Below, one piece after another: positions 13,259-22,939 of a stretch of DNA of 64,000 nt. The DNA is taken from assembly GCF_902686445.1 (NCBI RefSeq), contig NC_062216.1:8949084-9013083 (forward strand), read 5' to 3'. The notes under the pieces were generated by a model. It was not told where the DNA came from. It was given only the letters and a program-made list of their open reading frames with translations, and did not search any database. Positions within the stretch are counted from its first letter, which is position 1. Each line of letters starts with the position of its first letter. Source of the DNA: Sciurus carolinensis (lineage: Eukaryota; Chordata; Mammalia; Rodentia; Sciuridae). The translations under genes and the position numbers were made by a program.

Positions 13259-13497
13259 AAGATAATAGCAGCATATTGTTCACAGGGTTGAGGAGTGTTT
13301 GCCCAATGTTCCTCTTCAAACAAAAGAAAGACAGATTACCCTGACCAGAGGCTTGAGAGCTTAACAGCCTCAAGGGAAGAAAATGCCCCAAACAAATCTA
13401 GATATTACATCAATAGAATCCAACGACAGCATGGCAGAAGAAATGACAGAAAGGGAGTTCAGAATGTACATAATTAAAATGATTAGGGAAGCAAACA

Positions 13498-13563
13498 ATG
13501 AGATGAAAGAGCAAATGCAGGCATTGAATGATGAGATGAAAGAGCAAATGCAGGCATTGAATG
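13498..13563 (+). repeat. 33-bp tandem duplication in the L1 ORF1 coiled coil
   Basis: Two identical 33-base units (13498-13530 and 13531-13563) encode an 11-residue unit Glu-Met-Lys-Glu-Gln-Met-Gln-Ala-Leu-Asn-Asp. Eleven residues is a hendecad, so the coiled coil can stay continuous. Length changes in this region are known in other rodent L1 ORF1s. Exact identity suggests a recent duplication. Confidence 0.95.
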
Positions 13564-14080
13564 ATCGCACCAATCGACAGTTAACAGAGCAAATTCAGGA
13601 AGCAAAAGATCATTTCAATAAAGAGTTAGAGATATTGAAAAAAAACCAAACAGAAATCCTTGAAATGAAGGAAACAATAAACCAAATTAAGAACTCCATA
13701 GAAAGCATAACCAATAGGATAGAACACCTGGAAGACAGAACTTCAGATACTGAAGACAAAATATTTAACCTCGAAAACAAAGTTGAAAAAACAGAGAAAA
13801 TGGTAAGAAATCATGAACAGAATCTGCAAGAACTATGGGATATCATGAAAAGGCCAAATTTGAGAATTATTGGGATTGAGGAAGGCTTAGAGAAACAAAC
13901 TAAAGGAATGAACAATCTATTCAATGAAATAATATCAGAAAATTTCCCAAATCTGAAGAATGAAATGGAAAATCAAGTCCAAGAGGCTTATAGGACTCCA
14001 AATACACAAAATTACAACAGACCCACACCAAGGCACATTATAATGAAAATACCTAACATACAAAATAAAGACAGAATTTT

Positions 14081-14082
<2 letters not shown>

Positions 14083-14120
<38 letters not shown>

Positions 14121-14195
14121 GGTGCTGGGGTTTGAACCCAGGGTCTTGTGCTTGCGAGGCAAGCACTCTACCAACTGAGCTATCTCCCCAGCCCT
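14083..14195 (-). mobile_element. ID SINE inserted in L1 ORF1
   Basis: An antisense ID element: a poly-T run of about 35 bases, then the inverted tRNA-like body with B box (GGTTTGAACCC on the plus strand) and A box (ACCAACTGAGCTA). It is flanked by a perfect 15-bp duplication 'aagacagaattttaa' (14068-14082 and 14196-14210). The long pure tail and intact boxes mark it as young. It is later than the L1 it interrupts. Confidence 0.97.
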
Positions 14196-14607
14196 AAGAC
14201 AGAATTTTAAAGGCTGTGAGAGAAAAGAACCAAATTACATTCAGGGGGAAACCAATACGGATATCAGCAGATTTTTCAATCCAGACCCTAAAAGCTAGAA
14301 GGGCCTGGAACAACATTTTTCAAGCTCTGAAAGAAAATGGATGCCAACCAAGAATCTTATACCCAGCAAAGCTTACCTTCAAATTTGACGATGAAATAAA
14401 ATCTTTCCATGATAAACAAAAGCTAAAAGAATTTACAAAAAGAAAGCCAGCATTACAGAACATTCTCAGCAAAATATTTCATGAGGAAGAAATAAAAAAC
14501 AAAGAAGCAAATCAGCAAAGGGAGGAATTATCCTAAAGGAACTGTCAAATAAAGGAGGAACCAAGATGTGTCAAAAAAGAAATAAATACATAAATAAAAT
14601 TTTAAAT

Positions 14608-17600
14608 ATGAACCAAATGACCGGGAATACAAATCATATCTCAATAATAACCCTGAATGTTAATGGCCTGAATTCATCAATCAAAAGACATAGACTGGCG
14701 GATTGGATTAAAAAAAAGGTCCAACAATATGTTGCCTGCAAGAGACTCACCTCATAGAAAGAGATACCCATAGACTAAAGGTGAAAGGATGGGGAAAAAC
14801 ATACCATGCACATGGACTCAGCAAAAAGCTGGAGTATCCATCCTCATTTCAGATAATGTTAGTCAGAAGGGATAAAGAAGGACATTTCATACTGCTTAAG
14901 GGAAGCATAAATCAGCAAGATATAACAATCATAAACATCTATGCCCCAAACAGTGGCTCATCCATGTATGTTAAACAAATCCTTCTCAATTTTAGAAACC
15001 AAATAGACCATAACACAATAATACTAGGTGATTTTAACACGCCTCTCTCACCACTGGACAGATCTTCCAAACAAAAATTGAACAAAGAAACCATAGATCT
15101 CAATAACACAATCAATAATTTAGACTTAACAGACATTTATAGAATATACCATCCAACCAAGAGCGAATACACTTTCTTCTCAGCAGCACATAGATCCTTC
15201 TCTAAAATAGACCATATATTATGCCACAAAGCTAATGTCAGCAAATACAAGAAGATAGAGACACTACCTTGTATTCTATCAGATCATAATGGATTGAAGT
15301 TAGAAATAAATGAAAGAGTAAAAAACAGAAACTACTCCAACACCTGGAGATTAAACAATATGCTATTATATGATGAATGGATAACAGAAGATATTAGGAA
15401 GGAAATTAAAAAATTCTTAGAGGTAAATGAGAACAAAGAAACATCATATCAAAATCTCTGGGACACTATGAAAGCAGTACTTAGAGGAAGATTTATTTCA
15501 TGGAGCGCATTTAATAAAAGAAGTAAAACTCAAAAATAAATGACCTAACACTACAGCTCAAAGCCCTAGAAAAAGAAGAACAGACCAACACCAAAAGTAG
15601 TAGAAGACAGGAAATAGTTAAACTCAGAGCTGAAATCAACGAAATTGAAACAAAAGAAACAATACAAAAAATTGACAAAATAAATAGTTGGTTCTTCGAA
15701 AAAATAAACAAAATTGATAAACCTTTAGCCACACTAACAAAGAGAAGACGAGAGAAAACCCAAATCACTAAAATTCGCAATGAACAAGGAAATATCACAA
15801 CAGACACGACTGAAATACAAAACATAATTAGAAGCTATTTTGAGAATCTATACTCCAACAAAATAGAAAATTTCGAAGACATCAACAGGTTTCTAGAGAC
15901 ATATGAATTGCCTAAACTGAACGAGGAGGACATACACAATTTAAATAGACCAATTTCAAGTAATGAAATAGAAGAAGTCATCAATAGCCTACCAACAAAG
16001 AAAAGTCCAGGACCTGATGGGTTCTCAGCCGAGTTCTACAAAACTTTTAAAGAAGAGCTCATTCCAATACTTCTCAAAGTATTCCATAAAATAGAAGAGG
16101 AGGGAACCCTCCCAAACTCATTCTATGAAGCCAATATTACCCTGATATCTAAACCAGACAGAGACACATCGAGGAAAGAAAATTTCAGACCAATATCCTT
16201 AATGAACATCGACGCAAAAATTCTCAACAAAATTTTAGCAAATCGCATACAAAAACATATTAAAAAGATAGTGCACCATGATCAAGTGGGTTTCATCCCA
16301 GGGATGCAAGGTTGGTTCAACATCAGGAAATCAATAAATGTCATTCACCATATCAATAGACTTAAAGTCAAGAATCACATGATTATTTCGATAGATGCAG
16401 AAAAAGCATTTGATAAAATATAGCATCCCTTCATGCTCAAAACACTAGAAAAAATAGGGATAATGGGAACATTCCTTAACATTGTAAAGGCCATCTACGC
16501 TAAGCCCATGGCTAATATTATTCTAAATGGTGAAAAACTGAAAGCATTCCCTCTAAAAACTGGAACAAGGCAGGGATGCCCTCTTTCACCACTTCTATTC
16601 AATATCATCCTTGAAACTCTAGCCAGAGCAATTAGACAGACTAAAGAAATTAAAGGGATACGAATAGGAAAAGAAGAACTCAAACTATCCCTATTTGCTG
16701 ATGATATGATTGTATACTTAGAGGAACCAGGAAATTCCACCAGAAAACTGTTAGATCTCATAAGTGAATTCAGTAAAGTAGCGGGATATAAGATCAATGC
16801 ACATAAATCTAAGGCATTTCTATACATAAGCGATGAATCTTCAGAAAGAGAAATTAGGAAAACTACCCCATTCACAATAGCTTCGAAAAAAATAAAATAC
16901 TTGGGAATCAATCTCACAAAAGAGGTGAAAGACCTCTACAATGAGAACTACAGAACACTAAAGAAAGAAATTAAAGAAAACCTCAGAAGATGGAAAGATC
17001 TCCCATGTTCTTGGATAGGCAAAATTAATATTGTCAAAATGGCCATACTACCAAAAGTGCTATACAGATTCAATGCAATTATGAAATTCATCTGGAAGAA
17101 TAAAAAACCCAGAATAGCTAAAGCAATCCTTGGCAGAAAGAGTGAAGCAGGGGGTATCGCAATACCAGATCTTCAACTCTACTACAAAGCAATAGTAACA
17201 AAAACGGCATGGTATTGGTACCAAAATAGAAAGGTGGATCAATGGTACAGAATAGAGGACACAGACACAAAACCAAATAAATACAATTTTCTCATACTAG
17301 ACAAAGGGGCCAAAAATATGCAATGGAGAAAAGATAGCCTCTTCAACAAATGGTGCTGGGAGAATTGGAAATCCATATGCAACAGAATGAAACTAAACCC
17401 ATATCTCTCACCATGCACGAACCTAAACTCAAAATGGATTAAGGATCTCGGAATCAGACCAGAGACCTTGCATCTTATAGAAGAAAAAGTAGGTCCAGAG
17501 CTTCAACATGTCGGCTTAGGACCAGACTTCCTCAACAGGACTCCCATAGCACAAGAAATAAAAGCAAGAATTAATAACTGGGATAGATTCAAACTAAAAA

Positions 17601-18373
17601 GCTTCCTCTCAGCAAAAGAAACTATCAGCAATGCGAAGAAAGAGCCTACAGATTGGGAGAAAATCTTTGCCAATCATACTTCAGATAGAGCACTAATCTC
17701 CAGAATCTATAAAGAACTCAAAAAACTCTACACCAAGAATGCAAGTAATCCAATCAACAAATGGGCTAAGGAAATGAATAGACACTTCACAGAAGAAGAT
17801 CTACAAGCAATCAACAAACATATGGAAAAATGTTCAACATCTCTAGTAATAAGAGAAATGCAAATCAAAACCACCCTAAGATTCCATCTCACCCCAATTA
17901 GAATGGCGATTATCAAGAATACACACAACAACAGGTGTTGGCGAGGATGTGGGGAGAAAGGTACACTCATACATTGTTGGTGGGGCTGCAAATTAGTGCA
18001 GCCACTCTGGAAAGCAGTATGGAGACTCCTTAGAAAACTTGGAATGGAACCACCATTTGACCCAGCTATCCCACTCCTTGGCCTATACCCAAAGGACTTA
18101 AAATCAGCATATTACAGAGATACAGCCACATCAATGTTCATAGCTGCTCAGTTCACAATAGCCAGATTGTGGAACCAACCTAGATGTCCTTCAATTGATG
18201 AATGGATAAAGAAACTGTGGTATATATATACAATGGAATATTACTCAGCCATAAAGAATGATAAAATTATGGCATTTGCAGGCAAATGGATGAAACTGGA
18301 GAATATCATGCTAAGTGAGATAAGCCAATCTCAAAAAACCAAAGGAAGAATGATATCGCTAATAAGTGGATGA
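14608..18373 (+). pseudogene. L1 ORF2 (endonuclease and reverse transcriptase), disabled
   Basis: ORF2p nicks DNA and reverse-transcribes L1 RNA. The endonuclease part shows Asn-Val-Asn-Gly-Leu-Asn, Gly-Asp-Phe-Asn and Ser-Asp-His-Asn motifs (14650-15300). The RT part has Gly-Cys-Pro-Leu-Ser-Pro and the catalytic Phe-Ala-Asp-Asp (16694-16705). The C-terminus has the Cys-X3-Cys-X7-His-X4-Cys knuckle (17936-17989). Lesions are a one-base loss near 14720, a second frameshift near 15525-15538, and a TAG at 16421-16423 where related L1s have CAG. There is also an apparent in-frame loss of 16 codons near 17080 relative to the neighbouring copy. From 16433 on, the frame is open for 646 codons. It starts 71 bases after ORF1. 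Confidence 0.93.
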
Positions 18374-18640
18374 GGACACATAATGGGGGGTGGGAAGAGT
18401 TAGTGTTAGGGTTGGAGTTGGGTTTAGGGAGGGGGGCAAGAATGGAGGAGGGAAGGACTGTATAGAGGGAAAAGAGGGGTGGGTGGGGTGGGGGGAAGGG
18501 AAAAAAATAACAGAATGAATCAAACATTACCCTATGTAAATTTATGATTACACAAATGGTATGCCTTTGCGCCATGTACAAATAGAGAAACAACATGTAT
18601 CCCATTTGTGTACAATAATAAAAAAAATTAAAAAAGTAAA
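18374..18640 (+). other. L1 3'UTR with G-quadruplex-prone tract
   Basis: The 3'UTR is strongly G-rich on the coding strand. At 18476-18500 the runs GGGG, GGG, GGGG, GGGGGG and GGG are separated by one or two bases, a textbook G4 pattern. L1 3'UTRs of several mammals carry such tracts. The A-rich tail with AATAAA-like hexamers follows. Confidence 0.8.
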
Positions 18641-18647
18641 CAAAAAA

Positions 18648-18995
18648 AAGAAAAATGAAATTATGTCATTATGAGAAAAATGAATGGAACTAGAGACCAC
18701 TGTTATGCAAAATAAGTCAAACTCAGAAGGTTAAGGGTCATATTTTTTTTTCTCTCATATTCAGAATCTAGAGAAGAAAAAGGAGAAGAAAGATGGGGAC
18801 AGATGTCATGAAAATCAAAGGGAGATCAGTAGAGGAAAGGGAGCAAGGGGTGGAATTGTGGAGGGAGGGGGAAGTGCTGGGGAGTGACATTGGCTAAATT
18901 ATATTATTATATTGTGTGAATGAATATGTAACAACAAATTCTATCAGTATGTACAACTATAATGTACCGATAAAAAATGTGGTGAAAAAAGAAAA
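18648..18995 (+). mobile_element. Older L1 3'UTR fragment
   Basis: Begins with 'gaaattatgtcattatgag', which corresponds to the L1 ORF2 end ('gaaattatggcatttg' in relatives). It continues with a purine-rich 3'UTR (18775-18880) and an end near 'tataatgtaccgataaaaaa'. It directly abuts the tail of the younger L1, which may have inserted next to or into it. Confidence 0.7.
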
Positions 18996-19203
18996 TAATC
19001 TGGATGTTTCTTTCATTTTAAATAATACTGGTGTTATTTGATCTTCAGATGTTTGGTAGACATTCTCTGAGAAACTCTCTGGACATCATGCTTTGGGAAG
19101 AGGTAACTCTTTAACAACTTTTTTCTTCTGTGAAAACTGAACTGTTTAGATTTTCTATCTATTCTGGGGTCAGTTTGGGTCACTTATCAATTATGTCAAT
19201 TCT

Positions 19204-19286
19204 GGACTGGGGCTGTAGCTCAGTAGTGCAGCACATGCCTGGCACATTTGAGGACCTGGATTTGATCCAAGATAAAAGAAAAAATT
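19204..19286 (+). mobile_element. ID SINE, diverged
   Basis: GGACTGGGGCTGTAGCTCAG starts a recognisable tRNA-like body with B box GGATTTGATCC and a short A-rich end. It has several mismatches and no clear TSD, so it is older than the SINE in the L1. Confidence 0.8.
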
Positions 19287-19499
19287 CCATTTGACTTTTC
19301 AAATTTATTTTCAAAGGCTTGAGTAAACAGTCTCCTATGATTCTTTCAATTTTGTTTCTGCATCCTCCTTCTCAGTTCTCCCTTTGTGTATTTGCACCTT
19401 CTTCCTTTTTTGCTTTATTAGACCTGTTAGTCATTTACACTTTTTTATTATTGCAGTTTAGTTTCCAAAGAGCTACCTTTGGAACTAACACTATTCTAT

Positions 19500-20065
19500 T
19501 TTATCCCCCCATATTTTTTCTTGGTGCATTATAATTATACATGATGATGGAGTTCATTATTATGTATTTGTTCATGCACACAAAATAACAATATAATTTG
19601 GCCAATATCATTCCCCAGTATTTCCCCTTTCCCCCTTCCCCTGGTCTCTTTCCTCTACTTAACTGATCTCCCTTTGATTTTTATGAGAGCCCTTCCCCTT
19701 TTCTTTTCCTAGTTCCTCTCTAGCTTCCACATATGAAAGAAAACATGACCCCTGACTATCTGAGTTTGACTTACTTCACTTAATATAATGTTCTCAAGTT
19801 CCATCCATTTTCCTGCAAATAAAGTAATTTCGTTGTTTTATGGCTGAACAAAACTCTACTGTGTATATATACTACATTTTTTTATCCATTTATCCACTGA
19901 GGGATACTTAGGCTAGTTCTGTAGCTGGATTATTTTGAATTGGGTACTATAAACATGGCCAAGCATACATTGCTACAGTATGCTGACTTTAATTCTTTAG
20001 GATAAATACCAATGAGTAGTATAGCTGGGTCCTATGTCTGATCTTTTGTCTACTTTTTTCTGTTT
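19500..20065 (-). mobile_element. L1 3' end, antisense
   Basis: The inverted L1 3'UTR (pyrimidine-rich 'ctgatctccctttgatttttatgag' in blocks near 19660) is followed by the inverted ORF2 C-terminus ('ctgtgtatatatactacatttttttatcc' in blocks). It is older than the L1 at 13-18 kb. Confidence 0.8.
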
Positions 20066-20264
20066 ACCCTAAAGTTCCTAGAAGAAGAAATCTTCAGCAG
20101 GTATTCTGCATCTCTTCCCTCCCTACTCTAAAAAAGCAACACAACAAAAAACAATAAATCCTACTGAGGAACATAAGGACTGGTTAAGATAAAGCTAAAC
20201 TGAAAATAAAAAAAATAAAACCAAAAAATTTAAATAAAACAGTAATAAAAAGATAAAGCTAAAC

Positions 20265-20445
20265 TGAATTTAATATAATTTGGACACTATCATTCCCCAG
20301 TATTTCTTTACTCTTTCCTTCCTCACTTCCCTCCCACTGGTCCCTTTTCTTTCTTCTAATGATCTCCCTTCCATTTTTATGAGTTCTCTTTCCCCTTTCT
20401 TTTCCTTTTTCCTTGTTAGCTTCTACATATAAGAGAAAACACAAT
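20265..20445 (-). mobile_element. Second antisense L1 3'UTR fragment
   Basis: It repeats the inverted 3'UTR motif order seen at 19590-19735 ('cattccccagtatttc', 'gatctcccttcc', 'tttttatgag'). The similarity suggests a segmental copy or a second truncated insertion of the same subfamily. Confidence 0.65.
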
Positions 20446-20600
20446 CCTTGATCTTGAACTAGTTTACAGGTATTATCTAAAAATCTAACATTATTTTGGA
20501 TTGTTTCTTTGGTATCTGGAGGGTATAGCAAAATGCTGTATTATATAAAAAGGAAGATTACAATAAGCTGAGGAAATTCAGCATTCAAAAGCACTGCCTT

Positions 20601-21436
20601 ATTATGAAGAATACAAATAATAATAAATGCTGGTGAGGATGTGGGGAGAAAGGTAAAGTCAAGCATTGTTTGATGGGACTGCAAACAACCACTCTGGAAA
20701 GCAGTATGAAGATTCCTCAAAACACTAGGAATGGAACCATCATATGACCCAGCTGTGCCTCTCCTTGGTATACATCCAAAAGAACTAAAATCAGCACACT
20801 ACAGTGATACAGGCATATCAACGTTCACAGCAGCACAATTCATAATATCCAAGTTATGGAACCAGACCCAGGTATTCATCAACAGATGAATGCATAAAGA
20901 AAATGCAGTATATATACACAAGGAGTTTTACTCAGTCATAAAAAAGAATGGAATTATGGCATTTGCTGGTAAAGGAATGGAACCAGAGAACATCATGTAA
21001 GTGAAACAAGCCAAACTCAAAATCAAAAGCCAAATGTTTTCTCTTGTGAGGAAGCTAAAGCAAAATAAGAGGAGTAGGTAAGGCAGGGAAATCAGATACC
21101 ATAAAAGGAAGATCAGTGGAGTAGAAGAAAGAGAGAAGGAGGGAGGAAGTGACTGAAAAGGGGAGGAAATGTGGAATGAATTTAACAAAATCATGCTATG
21201 GGCATGTATAAATATACCACAGTGAATTTCACCTTTATATATAAAGCGCCAGTCAAAAATAAATAAACCAGTAAAAGGAAGATCAGTAGAACAGAGGAAG
21301 GAGAATAGGGGAAGGCAGAAGGAGAAATGGGGGGAGCACCAGGGACTGAAATGGAGTAAATTAAATTCCATGCATGTATGATTTTGTCAAAATAAAACTA
21401 TTATGTATAACTATAATGTTCTTTAAAAAAAAAAAA
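20601..21436 (+). mobile_element. 5'-truncated L1 3' end with duplicated 3'UTR block
   Basis: The piece runs from the zinc-knuckle coding region ('ggtgaggatgtggggagaa') to a poly-A at 21424-21440. The 14-bp flanks 'aaaagcactgcctt' and 'aaaagcattgcctt' differ at one base and are the target duplication. Inside, 'gtaaaaggaagatcagt' plus the following purine tract occurs twice (near 21107 and 21272), so the 3'UTR holds a partial duplication. Confidence 0.85.
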
Positions 21437-21788
21437 AAAAAGCATTGCCTTTAAATGTCCACTTACAAATACAGGCTTGTAAAACAGAAGTCTAAAGATA
21501 AAGTTTAGATAAGCTGGCTATAAAGTCCATATTTTTTAAAAATCTTGATTTTTTTCAACTTAATCCCTGGATTTAAGTTAAAAAATAAACTTCTAAGGCT
21601 GATGATAATTGAATAAAATGATGGAGGTGGAGTAAAGAAAACAGAAACTGCTAATTAGGTGAATGAGAAAAAGGTCACACCATTTCCAAATTGCCTCAGA
21701 CCCCAAAAATCTCTACCTCTGTTAATTTTACAGTAAGTATTTCATGATACACAAACCCTTGGCAATGGAAAGCACTGCACCAAGGTAC

Positions 21789-22090
21789 TCCAGGTTGAAT
21801 ATCCCTCATCAGAAATGCTTGGGGACCAGTGGTATTTCAGATTGTTGTCCCCCCCCCCCATTGGAATATTGATGTAACACATGAGGAGGTATCATGGACA
21901 CCTGAAGCAAGCCTAGAACGAAATTCGCTTATGTTTTACAGACATCTTACACACACACGGCCTTAGGATGATTTTACTGCGTTGTAATTGTGAACCATTG
22001 CCCACCGTGTGATCTGGAATTTTCCACTTGTGGAATCGTGTTGATAAGACACTGTGGATTCCGATTTTCGAATTAGGGATGATCAACCAG
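21789..22090. mobile_element. Tigger-like non-autonomous DNA transposon
   Basis: The ends are inverted: GGTTGAATATCCCT near 21793 and AGGGATGATCAACC near 22074. The inside pattern ('aatgcttggggaccag', 'gaaattcgcttatgtttta', 'ggaattttccacttgtg') is like TcMar-Tigger MITEs of mammals. No transposase is present. A C10 run interrupts it at about 21850. It lies just downstream of the MSRA CpG island. Confidence 0.7.
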
Positions 22091-22773
22091 TACTACTCAC
22101 AGTACGGCCCTGGTACTGGTGGACCCATACAGTCCCAAACAGAAACTGAGTAAGCTTTCGAAAAGGTGGACACTGGTGAGCATCCAAACGTGGTCATTTT
22201 TCTGGTATTTCCTCCTTACTGTATTTCCCAAAAGTATCAGCACGAGAACGACTGGAAAGTTTGGGAAGTTTGGGAAGCGCTGCTCTAAAATGACCTTTCC
22301 GCATGACTGGTCACGAGGGACAGCGGCGGTCCTAAGGGGCCCGGGGCAATTCTTGCAGCCGGAACGCAGGCCTCAAAACGCAGGCCTGCAGCGCCAGGTC
22401 TCGTTCCGGCGCTTCCAGAACAACGCACACCGCACGTCGGCTGCGAAGGCCGCAGCCCCGGGGCGGCGGGAGGAGACGCCGGAAGGGCGCAGAACCGGCG
22501 CGGACCCGCCGCGGCGAGGCGAGCGCGCGCCCCGCGGCCCAGCGCCTGGCTGTAGTACCGCAGGCCAGCGGAGTGAAGCGGTCGCTCTGGGCCCTTCCAG
22601 AGGCTCTGCTTCGTTTCGGCGCGCGACCAGCCGAACAACCCGAAGAGCTCCGGCTGCAGCTCAGGCCCCTCTGCCCGGCTACGGCCGCGGGCGCCCAACG
22701 CGGCGGAGCCACCCGCCCCCCGGAGACCGGCCGCGGCTTCCTTCCGGGCGGCGGCGGGCGCACGCGCCGGTTC

Positions 22774-22784
22774 TGCGCATGCGC
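22774..22784. promoter_or_regulatory. Palindromic NRF1-type site
   Basis: The sequence TGCGCATGCGC is a perfect palindrome and matches the NRF1 consensus. It begins about 20 bases past the MSRA exon 1 donor, in the first bases of intron 1 and inside the CpG island. NRF1 drives many genes for mitochondrial proteins, which fits the mitochondrial form of MSRA. Occupancy is inferred. Confidence 0.6.
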
Positions 22785-22803
22785 GGCGGCGTGCGATGCC
22801 TAC

Positions 22804-22939
22804 CTGCCACGGGCATCGGCTCCCCGCGGCCCGGCAAGGCCTCCTGGGGACCCACGAGCTTCGAGGCCGAGTCGCCCATCCTCGGGACGGGAAGGAGGTC
22901 GTGTAGGAGCTGGCGGGCCCTCCTGGTGGCCCGGAGCAT
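22804..22939 (-). CDS. MSRA: MSRA coding exon 1 (methionine sulfoxide reductase A, N-terminus)
   Basis: This is the first coding exon of the enzyme that reduces methionine-S-sulfoxide in proteins and free Met-S-SO. The minus-strand ATG at 22939 opens 45 codons plus one base, ending at a GT donor (intron begins at 22803), so the intron is phase 1. Residues 1-20 are rich in Arg and Leu with no acid until Asp14, like the mitochondrial presequence of mammalian MSRA. Met21 (22877-22879) is followed by Gly-Asp-Ser-Ala-Ser-Lys, the start of the shorter cytosolic form, whose Gly is reported to be N-myristoylated in mouse. The exon continues through Pro-Gln-Glu-Ala-Leu-Pro-Gly-Arg and ends Pro-Val-Ala plus G, as in the human protein as I remember it. 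The GCFW catalytic motif lies in a later exon outside the window. No frameshift or stop is seen. The identification rests on recalled homology, the intact frame, the donor and the CpG-island setting. Confidence 0.9.

Larger units (their letters stand above)
13383..14536 (+). pseudogene. L1 ORF1 (RNA-binding protein), interrupted by an ID SINE
   Basis: ORF1p is the trimeric RNA-binding chaperone of L1. The first part (13383-14082) encodes an N-terminal region, a long coiled coil rich in Glu, Lys, Asn and Gln, and the start of the RRM-like domain (Arg-Pro-Asn-Leu-Arg-Ile-Ile-Gly). After the SINE, frame 14196-14536 carries the C-terminal domain (Ser-Ala-Asp-Phe-Ser..Ala-Arg-Arg-Ala-Trp) to a TAA. 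Insert plus one duplicated target is 128 bases, exactly the shift between the two frames. The SINE is therefore the only ORF1 lesion I see, and the pre-insertion length would be about 341 codons, normal for L1. The coiled coil holds a perfect 33-bp tandem duplication (13498-13563). Confidence 0.92.
13270..18640 (+). mobile_element. Nearly full-coding-length L1 retrotransposon, inactivated
   Basis: It contains ORF1 (13383-14536, split by a SINE), a short inter-ORF spacer, ORF2 (14608-18373) and a G-rich 3'UTR ending in a mixed A-rich tail with AATAAA-like motifs near 18615. Only about 110 bases precede ORF1, so the promoter-bearing 5'UTR is absent or truncated. The 5' edge is uncertain. I could not find a convincing TSD; A-rich 'aaacaaaa' strings occur near 13318 and 18638. 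It lies 11 bases downstream of the tail of another same-orientation L1. Confidence 0.9.
1..22803 (-). other. MSRA intron 1 (downstream part of the gene)
   Basis: This span follows the MSRA exon 1 donor in the direction of transcription. No acceptor-flanked exon matching later MSRA coding sequence was recognised, so it is taken as part of intron 1, which is long in mammals. It is filled with the retroelements listed separately. The large L1s near 11-18.6 kb are antisense to MSRA, the orientation usually better tolerated in introns. The assignment is inferred from gene orientation. Confidence 0.7.

Noticed and set aside
14083..14195. tRNA gene inside the L1
   Set aside because: The A and B boxes belong to an ID SINE with a poly-A tail and TSD. 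It lacks a proper cloverleaf 3' half and anticodon arm context. The same holds for all other ID bodies here.
22332..22763. Minus-strand frames of 137-143 codons in the CpG island downstream of the MSRA donor
   Set aside because: They lie in intron 1 beyond the GT donor and have low-complexity composition. They are frame shadows caused by high GC.
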